From Autumnicola tepida (GTDB taxonomy: Bacteria > Bacteroidota > Bacteroidia > Flavobacteriales > Flavobacteriaceae): a stretch of DNA of 64,000 nt. The stretch spans positions 1 to 64,000 of the forward strand of contig NZ_JAVRHQ010000006.1 of assembly GCF_031846485.1 (NCBI RefSeq), given 5' to 3'. The position numbers and the translations under genes are program-made. Each line of letters starts with the position of its first letter. Positions within the stretch are counted from its first letter, which is position 1. The notes beneath the pieces were generated by a model. That model was given only the letters and a program-made list of their open reading frames with translations, had not been told where the DNA came from and did not search any database. Positions 58,200 to 64,000 of this stretch are shown here, in pieces.

Positions 58200-59699
58200 A
58201 TGAGAAATGGATTTGTTATTACGAGCATCATATTGGTTTTGGCGTTAGCCGCCATAATCATGCTATACCCACATTTGTGGTGGTTGGCTTTGATACTACT
58301 TCCATTCCTCGTTTTGGGTCTAATTGACTATTTTCAAAAATCCGACAATATTAAAAAAACATATCCGCTTTTAGGAAGGGTTACAAACCTTCTTGAAGAA
58401 CAGCGCCACGTGGTTCAGGAAACCCTCTTGCTCAACCGTATCGAAGGGCAACCTTTTAATTGGATTCAAAAGGAAATTGTATACAAGCGTGCTGAAGATG
58501 CAGTCAAAAACCAACCTTTTGGAACACAAATACCATACGATGAAGTAGGCAGGGAATGGTTTACCCATTCTACGTATCCCGCAAAGGAAATTAAAGATGA
58601 TTTCAGGGTTACCATAGGCAGTTCAAAATGTTCCAAACCCTATTCTGCAAGCATATTGAATGTAGCTGGAATGAGCTATGGTTCTATAAGCAAAAATGCC
58701 ACCCTCGCCTTGAACGGTGGGGCCAAAATAGCGGGTTTTGCCCAAAACACGGGCGAAGGTGGTTTTACCCCCTATCACACAAAATATAACGCAGATATTA
58801 TTTTCCAATTTGGTACAGGGTATTTTGGATGCCGTACCAAAGATGGAAAATTCGATACTAAAAAATTCAAGGAAATCGCCACCGAAGAGGTGGTTAAAAT
58901 GATTGAGATAAAAATTTCCCAAGGTGCCAAACCTGGCTTTGGGGCCATTTTGCCGGCAAAGAAGAACACTGGGGAAATTGCCGAATTCAGGGAGGTGGAG
59001 AAGGGAACAGAAATCCATTCTCCAGCATTTCATTCGGCATTCGCCAATGACATTGAAATGCTGCGCTTCATTAGAAAATTGAGAAAGCTATCCAATGGAA
59101 AACCTGTGGGAATAAAATTGTGCATTGGCCAACAAGATGAGTTTAAAAGAATGGTAAAAACCTTTGCCGAAAAGCAAAATTATCCAGATTTTATAGCCAT
59201 TGACGGCGCTGAAGGCGGCTCTGGCGCTGCTCATATGGAATCTTTACATTGGGCGGGTATGCCCATAATTGAAGCCGTCCATTTCGCAAACGGCATCCTT
59301 AAAAAGTATAGGTTGCGCGATGAGATTAAAGTAATGGCAGCAGGAAAAATAATATCGGCTTTTGATATCTATAGAATGTTGGCACTTGGTGCCGATGCCT
59401 GCTACAGCGCAAGGGGGATGATGTTTGCCTTGGGATGCGTACAATCCTTAAAATGCAACCTTGATACTTGTCCAACCGGTATTACCACAATGAACCCAAC
59501 ACGGGTAGCATCTCTCGTAATAGATGATAAAAAGATAAAAGTGGCGAATTATCACAAGAATACGATAAAAGCATTTGCTGAATTGTTAAGGTCAATGGGA
59601 TTAAAAGATAGAACGGCTATCGACAAAAAATATATAATAAAGAAAGTAAGTGAGAACCAAACATTAACCTATGACAAAATATATGTAAATAACCACTAA
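58200..59699 (+). CDS. FMN-binding glutamate synthase-like protein
   Basis: A 499-residue protein started at the ATG at 58200 (MRNGFVITS). An upstream ATG at 58089 overlaps the previous gene in another frame and is rejected. Two membrane helices (6-50) are followed by a glutamate synthase FMN-type barrel: SILNVAGMSYGSISKNATLA, AQNTGEGGFTPYHTKYNADI, KISQGAKPGFGAILPAKKNT, AIDGAEGGSGAAHME and CNLDTCPTGITTMNP. It lacks the amidotransferase and other domains of true GltB. The reaction is unknown. It ends directly before the K+ channel gene. Confidence 0.92.
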   Translation: MRNGFVITSIILVLALAAIIMLYPHLWWLALILLPFLVLGLIDYFQKSDNIKKTYPLLGRVTNLLEEQRHVVQETLLLNRIEGQPFNWIQKEIVYKRAEDAVKNQPFGTQIPYDEVGREWFTHSTYPAKEIKDDFRVTIGSSKCSKPYSASILNVAGMSYGSISKNATLALNGGAKIAGFAQNTGEGGFTPYHTKYNADIIFQFGTGYFGCRTKDGKFDTKKFKEIATEEVVKMIEIKISQGAKPGFGAILPAKKNTGEIAEFREVEKGTEIHSPAFHSAFANDIEMLRFIRKLRKLSNGKPVGIKLCIGQQDEFKRMVKTFAEKQNYPDFIAIDGAEGGSGAAHMESLHWAGMPIIEAVHFANGILKKYRLRDEIKVMAAGKIISAFDIYRMLALGADACYSARGMMFALGCVQSLKCNLDTCPTGITTMNPTRVASLVIDDKKIKVANYHKNTIKAFAELLRSMGLKDRTAIDKKYIIKKVSENQTLTYDKIYVNNH

Positions 59700-60242
59700 A
59701 TGAGCAAGGAAAAAGACATAGAAACAACAACCGCTTTTTACGGGCAGTTATTCAACAGTTCAAATTATGTGATAGCTGTAGTGCTTATTGCCAGTGCAGT
59801 GCAACTCTATTTGGTGCCCAAACTTGAGACATCAATTGCCGAAATAATATTGATATGCCTAACAATAACCAAAATCGGGTTTATCATTGCTTTAGCTTTC
59901 AATCAACTGATGAAAATCATTGGGCAAAGCCACATCTTAATCCACGTATTAACCCTTTTTGGATACTTAATTGCGCTTATCGTAATTTCTTTTTCAGTTG
60001 ACTATTGTGCGCTATATCTAATAGAATCGTCCCATTTTAAATACGGTGACAATCCAGCTACTACCCTGTCATTTTTTGATATGTTCTATTTCAGCCTAAT
60101 TACATTTTCCTCGGTAGGCTATGGTGACATAGTACCTATAAGCATAACCGCAAAAACATTGGTCATCTTGGAGGTCACTGTACGATTTTTTGTATTGGTG
60201 TTTGGTATTGCCAATGTAAATAGGATTAAAGTAAATAAATAA
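59700..60242 (+). CDS. Potassium channel, two-pore-helix type
   Basis: A 180-residue membrane protein with four hydrophobic segments. The last loop contains the K+ selectivity filter SSVGYGD (S138-V-G-Y-G-D143) in FYFSLITFSSVGYGDIVPIS. It starts right after the FMN-binding gene's stop codon. Cytosolic gating domains are absent. It may compensate potential or ionic changes caused by metal export. Confidence 0.9.
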   Translation: MSKEKDIETTTAFYGQLFNSSNYVIAVVLIASAVQLYLVPKLETSIAEIILICLTITKIGFIIALAFNQLMKIIGQSHILIHVLTLFGYLIALIVISFSVDYCALYLIESSHFKYGDNPATTLSFFDMFYFSLITFSSVGYGDIVPISITAKTLVILEVTVRFFVLVFGIANVNRIKVNK

Positions 60243-60258
60243 CCAAAAATCAAATTTT

Positions 60259-60738
60259 ATGAAAACATCAAATCTTAAAACAATCTTAGCACTATTTCTA
60301 ATTGTAACAGCATTGGGATATGGTCAAAATGAAACGAATATCGAAAAAGAGGCAGTCATAAATGTGATGAAAACCTATAAGGATGCGCTACAAAACCTAA
60401 CCACCGAAGGTACTTTTGACCTGTTTACAGAAGAATCTGAAGTATTTGAATCTGGTGGTGTTGAAGGAACCTATGCTCATTATATTGAGCATCATTTGGG
60501 GCCTGAATTGGGGCATTTCGAAAAATTTGAGTTTTCAGATTATGAAATTGATGCAAGTGTAGATTTACCCTATGCCTTTACTACAGAAACATACATATAT
60601 ACCATAGTCCTCAACCCAGACGAAAATGGTAATACACGAACAATAAAGAAAAAAGGTGTGGCAACCTCAATCCTTAAAAAAATTGACAGCCAATGGAAGA
60701 TTACCAAAATGCATTCGTCTTCCAGAAACGTAAAATAA
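60259..60738 (+). CDS. Secreted NTF2/SnoaL-like protein
   Basis: A 159-residue protein with a signal peptide (about 1-22, ending ALGYGQ) and an NTF2/SnoaL-like alpha+beta fold (NVMKTYKDALQNLTTEGTFD, LFTEESEVFESGG and a final KIDSQWKITKMHSSSR). Such folds bind small ligands or act as small enzymes. No specific activity can be inferred. It is 16 bp after the K+ channel gene. Confidence 0.82.
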   Translation: MKTSNLKTILALFLIVTALGYGQNETNIEKEAVINVMKTYKDALQNLTTEGTFDLFTEESEVFESGGVEGTYAHYIEHHLGPELGHFEKFEFSDYEIDASVDLPYAFTTETYIYTIVLNPDENGNTRTIKKKGVATSILKKIDSQWKITKMHSSSRNVK

Positions 60739-60747
60739 AATGAATGT

Positions 60748-61044
60748 ATGAATACGTTTCTTAAAAAAATCGTAGCTGTGAAAACATTTGACACCCTTTT
60801 CCAAATAATTAATTATTTGCAAGAGCATGGTTATGCCTATAATTTTAATTTATGTACGGGAAACATTGAATGTAGGGCATTAAAATTAAAGTTGCATACG
60901 GAGGATTTCGATGTGGATGAGATTCATTGTTTTGAAGGAATGAGCAATAATGATGATAACAGTAGTCTTTACACCATTTCATCAAAAAAGGAGTTAAGGG
61001 ATTGTTACTCTCACGATGATAGCTGCACTGGCAATGAGTTTTAG
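60748..61044 (+). pseudogene. Small-protein gene cut by a copA fragment
   Basis: The first 80 codons (YLQEHGYAYNFNLCTG, then CRALKLKLHTEDFDVDEIHC and FEGMSNNDDNSSLYTISSKK) match a small Bacteroidota family usually labelled phosphoribosylpyrophosphate synthetase in databases. The usual C terminus (GVLVDAYGxYA) is absent. From about 60999 the frame runs out of register through DNA that matches the 3' end of a copA gene, so the product ends with an unrelated tail (DCYSHDDSCTGNEF). It is a chimeric and probably non-functional gene made by recombination or deletion. Confidence 0.7.
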
Positions 61045-61097
61045 TTCGGTATCTGTAACTCCGAATGCCCTGCAATTACGAACAAAAAAATTGATAG
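60999..61097 (+). pseudogene. 3' remnant of a copper P-type ATPase gene
   Basis: In the third frame this reads TMIAALAMSFSSVSVTPNAL and QLRTKKLI, matching the extreme C terminus of CopA at 7188 (PMIAALAMSFSSVSVIANAL, RLRTKRID). The DNA is also close (ATGAGTTTTAGTTCGGTATC in both). One base is missing near 61014 (CACG-ATG instead of CACCCATG), and the copy ends near a stop. Only about 100 bp survive. It must derive from a second copA, most of which has been deleted. Confidence 0.78.
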
Positions 61098-61101
61098 CTA
61101 A

Positions 61102-61595
61102 ATGGTCGAAAGAAAAACAGTCCTAAAAATTAGAATGGCACATCGCAATTTGGGCATCTTCCTACGCATACAGTTTTTGATGTGGACAATAAGCGGTATC
61201 TATTTCAGTTGGACGGAAATCGATGAAATACACGGTGATCATTTCAAAAAAGAGATTCCTGAACAAAATGCATTTTCAGATTTATTGGGAAGTTCTCAAC
61301 TAAATATTAGGAACCCATTCAATCATTAGAATTTTTTGAAATAGCGGATACATCCGATTACTGGATTAATGAGCCTGAGCTTTATCATGTGCTTACAGGA
61401 GCAAGGAAAAAGAGTTCACAGAACAAGAAGCAATCAAAGTGGAAGAACGCGATATGTTGACCGATTTAGAATTTGACCAAATATAGTGCTAAGAGCTTTC
61501 TCGCTTTAGGCTTGATAACGGTTTTAAGTGAATTTCTACTTTGGTACACCAGTTCACCAACTATTAGAAAAATAATTAAAACACGACGCAAATAA
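61102..61595 (+). pseudogene. Decayed PepSY membrane protein
   Basis: The frame from 61102 gives MVERKTVLKIRMAHRNLGIF and LRIQFLMWTISGIYFSWTEI with IHGDHF, the standard start of a PepSY-associated membrane protein, and stops at 61329. In other frames the remainder continues with EFTEQEAIKVEERDMLTDLE (a PepSY-like motif, about 61408-61485) and SFLALGLITVLSEFLLWYTS, SPTIRKIIKTRRK (61503-61595, the final helix and tail). Large parts between them are lost. Such proteins occur in copper and haem loci; this copy cannot work. Confidence 0.72.
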
Positions 61596-61616
61596 TTAAC
61601 TATAAATTAAACTACT

Positions 61617-61691
61617 ATGGAAAATTCAAATGACCACAAAAAGAAAAATCAATACACAAAATTTGTAGGGATGCTCGCTTACTTTTTTTAA
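61617..61691 (+). pseudogene. 5' remnant of a DUF305-like gene
   Basis: A 24-codon ORF (ENSNDHKKKNQYTKFVGMLA then YFF, stop) resembles the N terminus of the intact DUF305 protein that begins 52 bp later (ENKQNNKGKYGKFFAMIATS). It is a truncated copy of the same gene type, part of the decay zone. Confidence 0.55.
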
Positions 61692-61742
61692 CGATGTGTA
61701 TACCACTCATTAACTAAATCTTTAATTTTAAATTTAAACAAA

Positions 61743-62306
61743 ATGGAAAACAAACAGAACAACAAAGGAAAATACGGTAAATTTTTTGCAATGATTGCAA
61801 CCTCAATGGTCGCAATGTTTTTTTTAATGTACACGCATTCATATCAGATTATAGATCATTTCTGGTACAGCGAGACTAGGTTTTTTATGACACTGATTAT
61901 GGGCGGGTCAATGGTCATAATTATGCTGCTTTACATGCTACAAATGTACAAGGACCGAAAAAAGAATGTTTTGGTTTTAGGTTTGGGTTTTTTATTGATT
62001 GTAAGTGGAATATGGCTAGTCCGAAGCCAAGTAACTGTTACAGGTGTTGACTACATGGAAGGAATGATACCCCATCACTCTATAGCCATTTTAACTAGCG
62101 AACGGTCTCAAATAAAAGATGTCAGGGTTAGGAAACTTGCCGACGAAATCATAAAGGCACAGCGTAGGGAAATTATGGAAATGCAGTGGTTGATTAAGGA
62201 TATACGTAAGAACGGAATTGTTGAAACCGAAAGTGAAAGGCGAAATAGACCTGTGCCAAAATTTGAAGGGAAGTTAGATGAGGAAACCAAGAATATTGAA
62301 AATTAA
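61743..62306 (+). CDS. DUF305-family membrane protein
   Basis: A 187-residue protein with a basic cytosolic start (1-16), three transmembrane helices (about 17-105) and a DUF305 helical domain at the C terminus: GVDYMEGMIPHHSIAILTSE, then KLADEIIKAQRREIMEMQWL and IKDI. The two His and the Met residues of the MIPHHS and EMQWL motifs suit copper binding, and DUF305 proteins (CopM-like) are linked to copper tolerance. It is intact, unlike its neighbours. A final charged tail (about 165-187) is probably disordered. Confidence 0.88.
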   Translation: MENKQNNKGKYGKFFAMIATSMVAMFFLMYTHSYQIIDHFWYSETRFFMTLIMGGSMVIIMLLYMLQMYKDRKKNVLVLGLGFLLIVSGIWLVRSQVTVTGVDYMEGMIPHHSIAILTSERSQIKDVRVRKLADEIIKAQRREIMEMQWLIKDIRKNGIVETESERRNRPVPKFEGKLDEETKNIEN

Positions 62307-62657
62307 CAAATGACTGCATTTGATATAGGCATGCCGCCTTTAAATAAAGGTTACAGGTTATTGGCTGTTTTCGTTTTCAACTGCTTCTACAAATAAAACC
62401 AATTTTCCCGTCCGGTTCTTGCAAGGTTTAAAGTTAAACCAATTAAATGCTTACAGTATAGATCAGATGAAGACAATGATACGGTTACATTTTACAGCCA
62501 TCTAAAAGGTGAAATGGCGGATCTTTAAAACCCGTTAATCAAGAAATTGGGCAGTGACAGTATAGATGCACAGTGTAAGGAAGGCACAGAAATGGAATTG
62601 GTTAATAGAAGGATTATAGAATAAAAATGATAATTTATAAATAAGTACATTACATAA
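62307..62657. other. Gene-free stretch, probably decayed
   Basis: No intact gene is seen in 351 bp. A few short in-frame fragments occur, such as FYSHLKGEMADL (stop) NPLIKKLGSDSIDAQ at about 62492-62570, but I could not place them in a family. It separates the DUF305 gene from the CzcD remnant and is probably part of the same decay. Confidence 0.5.
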
Positions 62658-63092
62658 ATCGCCATCGCAGTCTTTGTCAGACTGCTTGGTGATCTCGCCA
62701 TCAAATATACCGGCTTAACCTGGATAGATCCTGCGCTAAGTTTAATAATTGTTTTGGTTATTTTATATAGTTCCTAGGGCCTTCTTCGTGATTCGGTTAA
62801 AATAGCGATAGACGCGGTTCCAAAAAATATTGATATTGACGAAGTTGAGGAATTTTTAAAAGACCTTGAAGGGGTAGAAGACGTTCACGATTTACATATA
62901 TGGGCTATGAGTACAACTAAAACTGCCCTCTCTACCCATTTAGTAGTTCCTAACGGATATGAAGATCAATTTCTATATGATATCCGTAATCAGCTACGCG
63001 ATAAATTTAAAATAACCCATACTACCATTCAGATAGAAAAAGAATTTGGAGATAAAGAATACCAGCCATATCAGGAATTAGATACTAATTAG
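62658..63092 (+). pseudogene. N-truncated CzcD-like CDF transporter with an internal stop
   Basis: The frame reads VFVRLLGDLAIKYTGLTWID and PALSLIIVLVILYSS, then TAG at 62775-62777 where related proteins carry Trp, and continues GLLRDSVKIAIDAVPKNIDI, EEFLKDLEGVEDVHDLHIWA and further to TAA at 63090-63092. This is the end of a cation diffusion facilitator: last helix, C-terminal cytosolic domain. The N-terminal half is missing. The ORF from the ATG at 62907 is only the surviving tail and not a separate gene. The next gene starts 5 bp later, so the two were once one operon. Confidence 0.85.
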
Positions 63093-63097
63093 AAGTT

Positions 63098-64000
63098 ATG
63101 AAAGAAAAGAATTCAGTTATCTCAGAAGAAACTTCCTGTTCTATTCAGGAATCAGAAGATTGTTGTGGAAGTATGGCTGGTAATGAGGAAGAATTGGTTG
63201 CAAACAAACCGAGTTTTAAGGTTTACATTCCAGCTATTTTTAGCTTCCTGTTTTTAATTATAGGAATTCTATTAGATTACCTGGGAACATTTTCCCGTTT
63301 TTCCAGCTGGATCAGAATCCTCTGGTATGCTGTGGCCTATTTACCCGTGGGTTTACCTGTGATGAAGGAAGGTTGGAAAAGTATCAAAAATGGGGATTTC
63401 TTTACAGAATTCCTTTTAATGTCCATTGCTACAATTGGTGCTTTTATTATTGGTCAATACCCCGAAGGGGTAGCCGTAATGTTATTCTATACGGTAGGTG
63501 AACTTTTCCAGGGTTCAGCTGTAAAAAAAGCAAAGGGAAATATCAAGGCCTTGTTGGATGTAAGACCTAATGAAGCCTTACTGTATCAAAATAATAATTA
63601 TGTTTCGGTGCCACCTGAATCTGTGAAAATTGGTTCAAAAATTCAAGTTAGGGTAGGGGAGAAAGTTCCATTGGACGGAAAACTGTTATCTGATAAAGCC
63701 TCCTTAAATACGGCGGCCCTTACAGGGGAAAGCAAACCAGATACTATCGCAAAAGGCTCAACCGTATTTGCCGGAAGCATTAATCTTAATGATGTTATTC
63801 AAATTGAAACCACAAAGGAATTTAAGGACAGTTCAATTGCCCGTATCCTGGATATGGTTCAGAATGCCACAGCCCGTAAGTCAAAAACAGAATTATTCAT
63901 CCGAAAATTCGCCAGGGTTTATACGCCAATAGTTGTATTCCTTTCGATTGGCCTAACCTTTCTACCCTACTTCTTTGTTGATAATTATATATTCCAGGAT
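63098..64000 (+). CDS. Heavy-metal P-type ATPase (ZntA-like), cut by the window end
   Basis: An open frame of 301 codons that continues past the window. It begins MKEKNSVISEETSC with an acidic, Cys-containing start (ESEDCCGSM) in place of a full HMA domain, then helices (FKVYIPAIFSFLFLIIGILL, TEFLLMSIATIGAFIIGQYP and EGVAVMLFYTVGELFQGSAV), and the actuator domain with VPLDGKL and TGESKPD and the next membrane helix (TPIVVFLSIGLTFLPYF). The CPC and DKTGT motifs lie beyond the end. It is most like P1B-2 Zn/Cd/Pb pumps. A relic of a close homologue is at 51495. Confidence 0.9.
   Translation, partial: MKEKNSVISEETSCSIQESEDCCGSMAGNEEELVANKPSFKVYIPAIFSFLFLIIGILLDYLGTFSRFSSWIRILWYAVAYLPVGLPVMKEGWKSIKNGDFFTEFLLMSIATIGAFIIGQYPEGVAVMLFYTVGELFQGSAVKKAKGNIKALLDVRPNEALLYQNNNYVSVPPESVKIGSKIQVRVGEKVPLDGKLLSDKASLNTAALTGESKPDTIAKGSTVFAGSINLNDVIQIETTKEFKDSSIARILDMVQNATARKSKTELFIRKFARVYTPIVVFLSIGLTFLPYFFVDNYIFQD

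Noticed and set aside
62907..63092. 61-residue ORF as an independent gene
   Set aside because: The same frame is open upstream to the TAG at 62775 and continues the CDF homology, so it is only the tail of a broken czcD-like gene.
1..64000. CRISPR array, toxin-antitoxin pair, insertion sequence or restriction system
   Set aside because: None was found. No transposase, cas gene or methyltransferase is visible, and the only recombinase is the integrase at the left end.

Overview
The window looks like the left end of a large metal-resistance genomic island in a marine-type Flavobacteriaceae (Bacteroidota) genome. The support is low to moderate GC, Bacteroidota-type promoters (TAnnTTTG), few Shine-Dalgarno sequences, a Bacteroidota-type tyrosine recombinase and many Bacteroidota-restricted families (HYC_CC_PP, DUF6660-like, CzcA-TolC fusion, SPW/VKOR proteins). 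At the left edge a displaced 3' fragment of tRNA-Arg(TCT) with its terminator sits directly beside the integrase, so the island entered this tRNA gene. The matching end lies outside the window.

Layout. 0-6.7 kb (+): integrase, a Cys-rich four-helix copper-storage protein, an SPW/VKOR membrane protein, a GH63-like glycosidase, an unknown protein and a membrane-anchored SDR. 7.2-28.7 kb (-): a copper/silver block with a CopA ATPase, two PH-domain membrane proteins, a SCO protein, a TRASH-like membrane protein, a Tat-exported multicopper oxidase, a second SPW/VKOR protein with an epimerase, a PII-like protein, Met-rich small proteins, an MBL-rhodanese persulfide enzyme, DUF3347, an HMA-AraC hybrid regulator and a complete CusCBA-type pump. 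28.8-31.3 kb: HYC_CC_PP, a thiolase and a DUF6660-like lipoprotein. 31.4-51.3 kb (+): a divalent-cation block with a CzcA-TolC fusion pump, CzcB, PII, two Fur regulators, three SpoIIAA-like proteins, bestrophin, MgtC, a P1B-4 ATPase, dihydrolipoyl dehydrogenase, NhaA, a CDF-like transporter, LspA, a CaCA exchanger and a universal stress protein.

51.3-64 kb is a mixture of intact genes (HYC_CC_PP, a multicopper oxidase-CopB fusion, DUF3347, haem-binding, DUF2231, FMN glutamate-synthase-like, K+ channel, DUF305) and a scrapyard of broken metal genes: relics of two P-type ATPases, Csp, DUF3347, PepSY, DUF305 and CzcD. The window ends inside another P-type ATPase gene.

Functionally the genes cover cytosolic Cu(I) export (CopA), periplasmic Cu(I) oxidation (two multicopper oxidases), trans-envelope export (Cus pump), storage and chaperoning (Csp, Met-rich, HMA, DUF3347), zinc/cobalt-type export (Czc, P1B-4, CDF, ZntA-like) and thiol/redox repair. 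Two sequence patterns are not explained by the genes. One is a conserved hairpin found three times, each ending 16-21 nt before a start codon and all in the same orientation to the downstream gene. The other is a 17-bp TTGCAC-N5-KTGCA motif found upstream of three divalent-metal transcription units.
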